DNA of 64,000 bases from Ichthyophis bannanicus (lineage: Eukaryota; Chordata; Amphibia; Gymnophiona; Ichthyophiidae): assembly GCA_033557465.1 (NCBI GenBank), contig CM066037.1, positions 206,831,156-206,895,155 on the forward strand, read 5' to 3'. Below, in pieces: positions 32,280 to 42,348 of the stretch; position 1 is the first letter of the stretch, and every line of letters starts with the position of its first letter. A model generated the notes under the pieces. It was not told the origin of the DNA and ran no database searches. It was given only the letters and a program-made list of their open reading frames with translations. A program made the position numbers and the translations under genes.

Positions 32280-32964
32280 CTCAGAGGATTCATAGAAGCC
32301 AAATCCAATTGGGAAATGTCCAGCCCGTCTGGATGTCCAAAATCTGGATGGGCTGGATTTGCACCCGATTCTGCACTCATGGGAGCTAGACGTTCCACCG
32401 GGAGCAGAATCAGGGCACTTGGACAGGCCGGACATGCCCTGATTCTGTGGGCTCAGATGTGCTGTGCCTACCCTGGCTAGCCCTCCCCATGCTTTTGCTG
32501 GAGCCCCGGTGCTGTGGCGTCCCATCGCCATGGCACCAGAATGCCATGCAGGAGTCCCGATTCCCCACACTGAACACCAAAGTCCTTTCTCTGCCGCCTG
32601 ATACCTGGAGGGGCCTGCCAAGGCTGGGATCAAGCAGTGGGACTCCTTCTCACCTGTTTGGAGAGGGTCTTCCTTTGCTGTCGGGGTCTTCTGAGGTGGA
32701 ATAAGTTCCCCAGCCATCCTTCAGTTGCCGGACATACAGAGCTGTGACCTGGATAGGCCCTGTACGTCTAGAGATGTGAGTCTGCCTCCGACCTGCCCAC
32801 TCTCCATCCTCTCCACCCCCGCTCGCCCTCATCCAGAGCTCCCAGCACATTGGCACTGTACATGCCGGGAGCATTGGGGGCAGAATAGGCCACCAGCGAA
32901 TAGCAGGGGATGAACGTCCAAACCAGATGTACATTTCTGCTATTTGCAGTTCTGGATGACCCCC
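32280..32964. mobile_element. Non-autonomous DNA element, TTA duplication
   Basis: Inserted in the L2-like RT and flanked by TTA (32277-32279 and 32965-32967). The right end reads inward GGGGGTCATCCAGAACTGCAAATAGC, related to the right end of the 33266 element. The left end (ctcagaggattc) does not match it well, so it may be damaged. Internal GC-rich inverted segments (ccagcccgtctggatg / catccagac-like) are present. Harbinger-like by duplication and end sequence. Confidence 0.5.
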
Positions 32965-33265
32965 TTAGCACAGGAGGTAGGTTTTTGAAAGTAGGGAAAT
33001 CTATATTGTCATAAATCCACATCGCTTTGCATTTGTCAAAATTTAATTTAAGTAAATTAGATTTTAACCAATCTGAAACAACTATCAAGCAATGATTTAA
33101 GGGCTGAAGGTCAGGTAAGTTAGGATCTAGATAGGTAATGAGCCAAGGGGGCTAGAAACAACATTGAGAAGAATAGGTGATAAAACTGACCCTTGGGGTA
33201 GACCAAAAGTCAGCTTTCTGGACATTACAGAATTACTTGGATGAGAGAAACAAAGAAAACCATTA

Positions 33266-33757
33266 GGGCTCGATTCCATTCCGCACGTAGATTCCCTCTG
33301 TGCGTCCGATCTGAACCGGCTGCACAGAGGGGATCACGATTCTGATCCTGCGGGGCACATCTAGCCCCGCAGGATCAAAATTGTGAACAGGCATGTACAT
33401 GCAGGCCGGGACTGCGATTCAGTCCGGCCTGCATGTACATGAAAAGCCCAGCTAACTCAGTCAGGGCATTTAAATGGAACCGCAGCACCATGGCATCCTG
33501 TTGCCATGGCACCGCAGCTCCATTTAAAAGCCACGATGCCAGCCGCCTACAACTAATGCTAATTCCCTAGAGCCTGACCCCCGATCTGGCTCCCTAAGCC
33601 CAGACTCTGCCCCCAGGCTGCCCATTCAATGCCCCCGTCTAACTTCCTTGCACAACCGGTGGGGAAGTTATTCAGAGGCAGGAGAATCAACGAATAGCAG
33701 GGATGGAGTCCTGTTGGGACATCCATCCCCGCTATTCGTGGCTCAGAATTACCCCTT
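33266..33757. mobile_element. Harbinger-like MITE, TTA duplication
   Basis: Flanked by TTA (33263-33265 and 33758-33760). The left end is GGGCTCGATTCC and the right end, read inward, is (A)GGGGTAATTCTGAGCC, a weak inverted pair of the PIF/Harbinger kind. It contains a strong internal hairpin: 'cctgcggggcacatctagccccgcagg' (33346-33372). The L2-like protein is continuous when it is removed (…AITNIVL / NGFLCFSH…). Confidence 0.65.
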
Positions 33758-34477
33758 TAGAGAACAATATTTGTGATAGCAATCTCCAACACTCTGGAGA
33801 ATAACAGATTGTGATTTACGAGATCAAATGCTGCCGAGAGATCTAATGAAACCACTATAGCAATATGGTCAGCATCCATAGACTTATGGATCTCTCTGAG
33901 CATAAATGTTAAGCATGTTTTTATGTTGTGATGAGTTCTAAACCCAGATTGGTGGGGATGCAAGATATTCCTTTTATTAATAAAATGTTTGAGTTGAATA
34001 AAGACAATTTTTAAAATAATTTTTGCCAAGAAAGGAATAGTCGAAACTGGATTTTGCGGAAGATTGAGCTCAGTAGCTCCTTTTTTAGGAATGGATTTAA
34101 TTACTGCTTTAAAAGATGTGTTAATTTTATCAAGAATGTAATGGTGAAAGGACTGGAGATGGGATTTCAAATAAAGAGAAGGCAAGGGATCCAGCGGAGA
34201 TGTGGTAACATGTAGTTGCATTAAGACATATTGTAAATGAACTATGAAAAAATGACCATGAACCAGGTTGCCCTATAAAGAGATCTGAAATAGCAAGGCC
34301 AACAGGAAATGAATGTGAAGGCAAGGATTCCTGGTCACCATTACTAGAAATAGGTTGAAGTAGAGAAGAAGAAAGAGAAAAAGATGCTGTATTTTCTGTG
34401 AAAAGAAAGATACAAAATGCTCTGAATAATAGATTGAGAGACCAATTCTTTAGCTGCTAGCAATATGTTGTGAATAA

Positions 34478-34597
34478 AATTGTTTCTTCTTGTTAAGTGC
34501 CATCAAGTCGGTGTCGACTCCTGGCGACCCTTTGGATAGTTGCCCTAAATTTTGTTCGGTCTTCAGCCAAGCGACTCATTATTGATAGAGTGGTATC
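34478..34597 (-). mobile_element. RTE/BovB-like LINE 3' end
   Basis: 'gtgccatcaagtcggtgtcgactcc… tggcgacc' and 'ttgttcggtcttcag' are the reverse complement of the RTE 3' end at 7437-7530. The tail is at about 34478. The satellite array starts where RTE similarity fades, near 34597. Confidence 0.85.
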
Positions 34598-37500
34598 CAT
34601 ATCGGAGATCACCATTTCTATCAGCTGTGTGCTGTTATCTGTGCTGCACATCAGAAGAGTGAGCTTCCAATCACAGCCCTGCTCAACTGAATTAGAACCG
34701 CTGCAGCAGAGGCTGGTAAAACATCGGGGATCATCATTTCTATCAGCTGTGTGCTGTTATCTGTGCTGCACATCAGAAGAGTGAGCTTCCAATCACAGCC
34801 CTGCTCAACTGAATTAGAACCGCTGCAGCAGAGGCTGGTAAAACATCGGGGATCACCATTTCTATCAGCTGTGTGCTGTTATCTGTGCTGCACATCAGAA
34901 GAGTGAGCTTCCAATCACAGCCCTGCTCAACTGAATTAGAACCGCTGCAGCAGAGGCTGGTAAAACATCGGGGATCACCATTTCTATCAGCTGTGTGCTG
35001 TTATCTGTGCTGCACATCAGAAGAGTGAGCTTCCAATCACAGCCCTGCTCAACTGAATTAGAACCGCTGCAGCAGAGGCTGGTAAAACATCGGGGATCAC
35101 CATTTCTATCAGCTGTGTGCTGTTATCTGTGCTGCACATCAGAAGAGTGAGCTTCCAATCACAGCCCTGCTCAACTGAATTAGAACCGCTGCAGCAGAGG
35201 CTGGTAAAACATTGGGGATCACCATTTCTATCAGCTGTGTGCTGTTATCTGTTCTGCACATCAGAAGAGTGAGCTTCCAATCACAGCCCTGCTCAACTGA
35301 ATTAGAACCGCTGCAGCAGAGGCTGGTAAAACATCGGTGATCACCATTTCTATCAGCTGTGTGCTGTTATCTGTGCTGCACATCAGAAGAGTGAGCTTCC
35401 AATCACAGCCCTGCTCAACTGAATTAGAACCGCTGCAGCAGAGGCTGGTAAAACATCGGGGATCACCATTTCTATCAGCTGTGTGCTGTTATCTGTTCTG
35501 CACATCAGAAGAGTGAGCTTCCAATCACAGCCCTGCTCAACTGAATTAGAACCGCTGCAGCAGAGGCTGGTAAAACATCGGGGATCATCATTTCTATCAG
35601 CTGTGTGCTGTTATCTGTGCTGCACATCAGAAGAGTGAGCTTCCAATCACAGCCCTGCTCAACTGAATTAGAACCGTTGCAGCAGAGGCTGGTAAAACAT
35701 CGGGGATCACCATTTCTATCAGCTGTGTGCTGTTATCTGTGCTGCACATCAGAAGAGTGAGCTTCCAATCACAGCCCTGCTCAACTGAATTAGAACCGCT
35801 GCAGCAGAGGCTGGTAAACATCGGGGATCACCATTTCTATCAGCTGTGTGCTGTTATCTGTTCTGCACATCAGAAGAGTGAGCTTCCAATCACAGCCCTG
35901 CTCAACTGAATTAGAACCGCTGCAGCAGAGGCTGGTAAAACATCGGGGATCACCATTTCTATCAGCTGTGTGCTGTTATCTGTGCTGCACATCAGAAGAG
36001 TGAGCTTCCAATCACAGCCCTGCTCAACTGAATTAGAACCGCTGCAGCAGAGGCTGGTAAAACATCGGGGATCACCATTTCTATCAGCTGTGTGCTGTTA
36101 TCTGTGCTGCACATCAGAAGAGTGAGCTTCCAATCACAGCCCTGCTCAACTGAATTAGAACCGCTGCAGCAGAGGCTGGTAAAACATCGGGGATCACCAT
36201 TTCTATCAGCTGTGTGCTGTTATCTGTGCTGCACATCAGAAGAGTGAGCTTCCAATCACAGCCCTGCTCAACTGAATTAGAACCGCTGCAGCAGAGGCTG
36301 GTAAAACATCGGGGATCACCATTTCTATCAGCTGTGTGCTGTTATCTGTGCTGCACATCAGAAGAGTGAGATTCCAATCACAGCCCTGCTCAACTGAATT
36401 AGAACCGCTGCAGCAGAGGCTGGTAAAACATCGGGGATCACCATTTCTATCAGCTGTGTGCTGTTATCTGTTCTGCACATCAGAAGAGTGAGCTTCCAAT
36501 CACAGCCCTGCTCAACTGAATTAGAACCGCTGCAGCAGAGGCTGGTAAAACATCGGGGATCACCATTTCTATCAGCTGTGTGCTGTTATCTGTGCTGCAC
36601 ATCAGAAGAGTGAGCTTCCAATCACAGCCCTGCTCAACTGAATTAGAACCGCTGCAGCAGAGGCTGGTAAAACATCGGGGATCATCATTTCTATCAGCTG
36701 TGTGCTGTTATCTGTGCTGCACATCAGAAGAGTGAGCTTCCAATCACAGCCCTGCTCAACTGAATTAGAACCGCTGCAGCAGAGGCTGGTAAAACATCGG
36801 GGATCACCATTTCTATCAGCTGTGTGCTGTTATCTGTGCTGCACATCAGAAGAGTGAGCTTCCAATCACAGCCCTGCTCAACTGAATTAGAACCGCTGCA
36901 GCAGAGGCTGGTAAAACATCGGGGATCACCATTTCTATCAGCTGTGTGCTGTTATCTGTGCTGCACATCAGAAGAGTGAGCTTCCAATCACAGCCCTGCT
37001 CAACTGAATTAGAACCGCTGCAGCAGAGGCTGGTAAAACATCGGGGATCATCATTTCTATCAGCTGTGTGCTGTTATCTGTGCTGCACATCAGAAGAGTG
37101 AGCTTCCAATCACAGCCCTGCTCAACTGAATTAGAACCGCTGCAGCAGAGGCTGGTAAAACATCGGGGATCATCATTTCTATCAGCTGTGTGCTGTTATC
37201 TGTGCTGCACATCAGAAGAGTGAGCTTCCAATCACAGCCCTGCTCAACTGAATTAGAACCGTTGCAGCAGAGGCTGGTAAAACATCGGGGATCACCATTT
37301 CTATCAGCTGTGTGCTGTTATCTGTGCTGCACATCAGAAGAGTGAGCTTCCAATCACAGCCCTGCTCAACTGAATTAGAACCGCTGCAGCAGAGGCTGGT
37401 AAAACATCGGGGATCACCATTTCTATCAGCTGTGTGCTGTTATCTGTGCTGCACATCAGAAGAGTGAGCTTCCAATCACAGCCCTGCTCAACTGAATTAG

Positions 37501-38373
37501 AACCGCTGCAGCAGAGGCTGGTAAAACATCGGGGATCACCATTTCTATCAGCTGTGTGCTGTTATCTGTGCTGCACATCAGAAGAGTGAGCTTCCAATCA
37601 CAGCCCTGCTCAACTGAATTAGAACCGCTGCAGCAGAGGCTGGTAAAACATCGGGGATCACCATTTCTATCAGCTGTGTGCTGTTATCTGTGCTGCACAT
37701 CAGAAGAGTGAGCTTCCAATCACAGCCCTGCTCAACTGAATTAGAACCGCTGCAGCAGAGGCTGGTAAAACATCGGGGATCATCATTTCTATCAGCTGTG
37801 TGCTGTTATCTGTGCTGCACATCAGAAGAGTGAGCTTCCAATCACAGCCCTGCTCAACTGAATTAGAACCGTTGCAGCAGAGGCTGGTAAAACATCGGGG
37901 ATCACCATTTCTATCAGCTGTGTGCTGTTATCTGTGCTGCACATCAGAAGAGTGAGCTTCCAATCACAGCCCTGCTCAACTGAATTAGAACCGCTGCAGC
38001 AGAGGCTGGTAAAACATCGGGGATCACCATTTCTAACAGCTGTGTGCTGTTATCTGTGCTGCACATCAGAAGAGTGAGCTTCCAATCACAGCCCTGCTCA
38101 ACTGAATTAGAACCGCTGCAGCAGAGGCTGGTAAAACATCGGGGATCACCATTTCTATCAGCTGTGTGCTGTTATCTGTGCTGCACATCAGAAGAGTGAG
38201 CTTCCAATCACAGCCCTGCTCAACTGAATTAGAACCGCTGCAGCAGAGGCTGGTAAAACATCGGGGATCACCATTTCTATCAGCTGTGTGCTGTTATTTG
38301 TGCTGCACATCAGAAGAGTGAGCTTCCAATCACAGCCCTGCTCAACTGAATTAGAACCGCTGCAGCAGAGGCG
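34598..38373 (+). repeat. 122-bp tandem satellite, about 31 units
   Basis: Period exactly 122 bp (for example 'tcagctgtgtgctg' at 34621, 34743, 34865). The unit runs from 'ggatcaccatttctatcagctgtgtg' to 'ccgctgcagcagaggctggtaaaacatcg'. Units are about 97-100 percent identical and differ at a few diagnostic sites: atcacc/atcatc, gtgctgcac/gttctgcac, cgctgc/cgttgc. One unit near 35815 lacks one base. The last unit ends at gcagcagagg, where the LINE 5' end begins. Short open frames inside are translations of the repeat and are not genes. Confidence 0.97.
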
Positions 38374-41300
38374 TGCCCGCGCCTTGCGTGCCCACGCCTG
38401 AGGGCCTCGCCAGAGGGCCCTTTGGCGTGGCCCTTAGGCGTGGAACATAGGCGCATAAAAGACTAATATAATACCCTGGCAAATACAATCGCTATGCAGT
38501 TGTTTCAACAGCCTTCAATCAAACAGCAAGTATAATATTATTGTTATAGTTAACTATGTATTATATCTTGCTCTTACCAATCTGCCTCATCAGCTCACAA
38601 CATTTCCAATACCAATACCTATCAAACAACTATATCCGGATTCCCCCTTTCTCCTGGATATATTTATATACATACATGTATGATATCTCTCTATACAGAA
38701 CAAAAGAATCTCAAGCTTTAACCAATTCACACAATTTACTGAGGATTGAATTAATTAATGCCAGATCTGTATGCAACAAAATCCATACAATAGTAGATCA
38801 TATAGATGAGGCTCAACCTGATGTGCTTTGCATTACAGAAACATGGTTAAATCCAACTGACAATGTAATTATTAATCAGTTGGTTCCTAACTCATACTCC
38901 GCTTACAGTTGTCCTCGTTCTTTAAGACGTGGAGGAGGAGTACTTATAATTGCAAAACGGAACTTAAAATTCAGAATTCAAAGCACCTATAATTCACGTC
39001 AATGTAATTCTATCTGTATTGAAAACAAATTTATGGCAATTTGTCTACATTATAGAGCACCTAATGCCTCCCCTGTGGAACTTGCATCATTACTTGAAAA
39101 TATATGTGCCCTTACATCTCCCAACAAATACTCAATAGTTCTAGGAGACTTTAACCTTAAATCAATCAGCCACAGAGATTCTGATTCCTTCCTTCAAGCT
39201 ATGTCTTCTTTGCAGTTCACACAAATAATTAATGCTTCCACACACAAATTTGGTAATTCACCTGACCTCATCTTTGTATCTAATAATATAACTTCAAGAG
39301 GTCTTGTTACAACACCTATCATTACCCCAATACCTTGGTCAGATCACCATTTAGTTAAGATAGGGATCCTAGTACAAACAAAAAATTTTAATGTGCATCC
39401 AGACAACTATTGCTTTCATAGACGTTTTAAGAAATTTGACAGGGATTCATTTATACAAGAAGTCATACCTCATCTGTCCACAGATTCAGATGAGCTTGAA
39501 AATCAAATATCCAATTGGAATCACATCATTTCTAATGCAGCCAGAGCAACGGACACGCGTCCAAAGAAAACACGGAACAATAAACTTCATCACAAGCCTT
39601 GGTATACAATAGCTTTACGTCATATGAAAAGAGCACTCAGAAGAATAGAACGTAAATGGAGAAAACACAATACAAAGGACCTAAAACAGCTATATTTAAC
39701 AACATTAAAGCAATATGATGAACACATTAAACACATAAAAAAAGAATACCACACAAATTTAATTGAGTCAGTCATCAACAAGCCCAGAGAGCTGTTTGAA
39801 ATTGTGAAGACACTAACAAAAGAGCAAAGAGTCGAGGGTGAAGTAGTAATTGAGCCACAGACTTATGCAAACTATATAAAAGACAAATTTCATTCTAAAG
39901 TACAATCAAAATTCTTACGAACAAAAATTCAGTCTCGCATAATAGGATTTGGAATACATTCAATCCTCCATCAAATGATCAACTAGCCCATATCATTTCA
40001 GCAATAAATACAACCACTTCTCCAACTGATCCTTGTCCAGTCTCATGGATCAAAGCTACTAAATCAAGCTTCCTTCACATTATACAACACATAGTGCACA
40101 TTTCACTTACTCAAGGTATATTGCCAGGGCAATTAAAACTGGCATCTGTCAGACCTATCCCAAAAAAAACTACTTTAGATAAAAACAACCCAGCTGCATA
40201 TAGGCCAATATCTAGTATTCCATTTTTAGCTAAGATTATTGAAAAAATTGTACAACTTCAACTTCAAGACCATATTGATATTTATGCTCCATTAGATGAC
40301 AATCAACATGGTTTTCGACCAAATCATGGAGTAGAAACCCTAATGATTTACCTTTTTGACAAAATACTACGTACCATAGATGACTTTAAGAAAGGCATTA
40401 TAATGATCTTTATCGACATCTCTGCGGCGTTTGACTCTGTGGATCATAAAAAATTACTAGACAGATTAGAGGAGATCGGACTTTATGGTATCACATTAAA
40501 ATGGTTCCAATCTTATCTTACAGAGAGACACATACAAGTAAAGATAGGTGACAAAGCTTCTCAACCCATAAGAGTTTTACAAGGAGTTCCTCAAGGTTCT
40601 GCCCTATCTTCTCTGTTATTCAACATCTACATACAACCAATTTGCAACATACCTTCAAAGAATGGCATTAATTATACCATTTATGCAGATGATATAATGA
40701 TATTTACACCTGTTTCAATTAATAACCCTGACTATCATAGAATTACGGATTGTCTCCTACAAATGTCTGCGTGGTGTAAAGGCAATAATATGGAAATTAA
40801 TTTCAGCAAAACTGAGGCCTTATTTGTTTCACGTAACCATGATTTCCCTCCTCTTCCTGATATCATGATAGAAAACTCTAATATTCCTATAAAATCTGAA
40901 GTAAAATATCTTGGAGTCACTCTTGACAAAGAAATGAATCTTAAAAAACATATCAGTAAGACAATCAGGAGTGCATATTATAGAATGAAGATCATTAGAA
41001 GATTAAGACCACTACTTGAAACATCCCACTTTCGTAACGTCTGCCAAGCTTTAATCACACCATTATTCGATTTTTGTAATCCCATATACCTTGGTCTTCA
41101 TAAGCAGTCAATTAAACCCTTACAACTTGCTCAAAACACTGCAGCTCGAATAATATTTGGAGTATCAAGCCAGGAACACATAACACCCATTTTGAGGGAG
41201 CTGCATTGGTTACCTATAACACATCGCATAAAATATAAAACTATTATATACATTTTTAAAATAAAACATTAATGTTCTGCAAACAGTCTGGCTACTCTCA

Positions 41301-41770
41301 TTCAATCAGACGATACTATAAGACCTAGAAGATTAGGATCTACCAACAGAGTCAGCACATCTCTTGACTTTAGAAAAGCACGTAAAGATACAACAGATAG
41401 AGCATTCTCGTTTGCGGCACCAAATATATGGAACTCCCTCCCAAATGATTTAAGAGCTGCTCAGGACCTTAAAGACTTTAGAAAGCAATTAAAAACTGTC
41501 CTGTTTATTGAGCATTATGGTTCTACTGAATAAGCAATTCAGTTTGTAAGAGAGAAAGCAATCATATAATTAGCTGTATTATAGCTCACATTGTATTATA
41601 GTACACGTTTATAGCGCACTATATCTATGTAAAACACACAAATTTATTTAACTATGTATTTTGTCATTAATGTCTGTTCATATTTTCACTGCGTTTGTAT
41701 TTCTTGTTAAACCGCTTTGATTGTTTGATAAGGCGGTATATAAATACTATTAAATAAATAAATAAATAAA
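38374..41770 (+). mobile_element. Nearly intact L2-like LINE
   Basis: It has a GC-rich 5' leader (38374-38460, cgtgcccgcgcc…), a single long ORF2 with endonuclease and RT, and a 3' UTR ending 'aaaccgctttgattg… aaggcggtatataaatac' plus (AAATA)n at 41747-41770. The clade is judged L2-like from the RT C-terminal blocks and tail. It is the best-preserved LINE in the window, with one frameshift and one premature stop. Confidence 0.85.
38556..41533 (+). pseudogene. L2-like ORF2: endonuclease plus reverse transcriptase
   Basis: The first frame (38556-39986) holds the AP endonuclease: IELINARSVCNKI, VLCITETWLNPTD, RRGGGVLIIAK, VLGDFNLKS and WSDHHLV; these provide the Glu, Asp and His of the active site. 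A linker follows (LRHMKRALRRIERKWRKHN, NKPRELFEIVKTLTK). A frameshift near 39950 leads to the RT frame: LKLASVRPIPKK, YRPISSIPFLAKIIEKI, DNQHGFRPNHGVET, motif A IFIDISAAFDSVDHKK, motif B GVPQGSALSSLLFNIYI, motif C YADDIMIF and AQNTAARIIFGVSSQEHITPILRELHWLP. One in-frame TAA at 41270 is followed by 87 more codons to FIEHYGSTE. All catalytic residues are visible. It nicks DNA and reverse-transcribes its RNA at the nick; this copy needs two corrections, so insertion was fairly recent. Confidence 0.85.
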
Positions 41771-41960
41771 TTATATCAATCCATCTTATTGCCGATCTTC
41801 CTCTTTTACGTGATCTTTTACTTTGCCAAGCATTATAGAGAATATAGACGAGAAATTTCTTTAAAGAAGTTCAAAGCTGAGAATGATTTCATTTTCCTCC
41901 AGATTCTTTCTGCACGACATAATTGCTAGTTAAATAAAATTAAACCCTCGTGATACCAGG
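41771..41960 (-). mobile_element. Probable continuation of an L2-like LINE
   Basis: 'tgccaagcattatagagaa… gaaatttctttaaagaagttcaaagctgagaatgatttca' looks like antisense LINE leader or ORF. It may be the part of the 31.4-34.5-kb element displaced by the satellite and the plus-strand LINE. Weakly supported. Confidence 0.3.
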
Positions 41961-42230
41961 GATGAAACTTCTTGGGATAGATAACCTTTTGTATTGCTGG
42001 GACTGCATTATTCTAAGCCTGTTTAAGGGAACTATCCCAACAAGCTACTTCCTGTTCCCAAAAGTGGCCAATCCAGGTCAGAAGTACCTGGCAGGTTCCC
42101 AAAGAGGCACACAGGTTCCACAATGCTTGCCCTGAGGGAAGCAGTGGATTTCCCGGGTCTTCTTTAATAATGGTTTATGAACCTTTCCTCCAGGAACTTG
42201 TCCAAACCTTTTTTAAACCCAGCTACACTA
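41961..42230 (+). mobile_element. CR1 3' UTR fragment, target of the Penelope-like element
   Basis: 'gcagtggatttcccgggtcttctttaataatggtttatgaacctttcctccaggaacttgtccaaacc' is CR1 3' UTR sequence common in reptiles and amphibians. It is interrupted at 42230 by PLE-A. The expected continuation 'ctaact…' appears after the second copy of the duplication at 63783. Confidence 0.7.
42211..42230. repeat. 20-bp target duplication, left copy, of the PLE-A composite
   Basis: ttttaaacccagctacacta, identical to 63763-63782. The left copy lies within CR1 sequence. Confidence 0.85.
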
Positions 42231-42301
42231 AAAAAGAGCAAAAGCGGACCACCAAAAGCCACGGCCTGACACAGATAGGGTAGCGGAACAACTTTATTTG
42301 G

Positions 42302-42348
42302 TAGACCCAACTAAACAGTTTCGGCCAGAGGCCTTCTTCAGGGGTCTA
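42302..42348 (-). ncRNA. Hammerhead-ribozyme-like fold, PLE-A left arm
   Basis: Minus strand, 5' to 3': stem I tagaccc, core ctgaaga, extra a, stem II ggcc-tct-ggcc, gaa, stem III act-gttt-agt, t, then stem I gggtcta. All three stems are perfectly complementary, and the core follows CUGANGA…GAAA with a UH cleavage position (agu-u). The extra A after the core is the one departure. Type I arrangement, identical to the copy at 63605-63651. Confidence 0.6.

Larger units (their letters stand above)
31777..34221 (-). pseudogene. L2-like reverse transcriptase, interrupted
   Basis: In order: AVIKSIPKKGATELNLPQNPVSTIPFLAKII, HQSGFRTHHNIKTCLTFML, motif A VSLDLSAAFDLVNHN, then, after the first MITE, LCFSHPSN… FGLPQGSVLSPILLN (motif B). 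Next come VVSDWLKSNLLKLNFDKCKAMW and, after the second MITE, VIFNSNLNFGPQISNVVKTCFCTLHTI… LDYGNALYNRFP… LQRVHNRAIKLLTHSSH. The YADD motif C is not preserved in frame. Frameshifts and the insertions inactivate it. Sequence differs clearly from the 38.4-kb LINE, so this is another L2-type lineage. Confidence 0.7.
31441..34477 (-). mobile_element. L2-like LINE, second subfamily, split by two MITEs
   Basis: RT blocks are read on the minus strand from 34.2 kb down to 31.8 kb, with the 3' end at about 31441-31520 ('gatatactgcc… aaagtggtttacaac', antisense tail). The MITEs lie at 32280-32964 and 33266-33757 and are flanked by TTA. Removing them restores the protein line. The element's far 5' part may resume at 41771-41960, beyond the satellite and the plus-strand LINE (inference). 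Confidence 0.75.

Noticed and set aside
34497..35909. Open frames of 60-95 codons in the satellite
   Set aside because: They translate the 122-bp unit repeatedly; 122 is not a multiple of three, so no frame persists.
34598..38373. CRISPR array
   Set aside because: The repeats are contiguous 122-bp units without unique spacers, in a eukaryotic transposon context.
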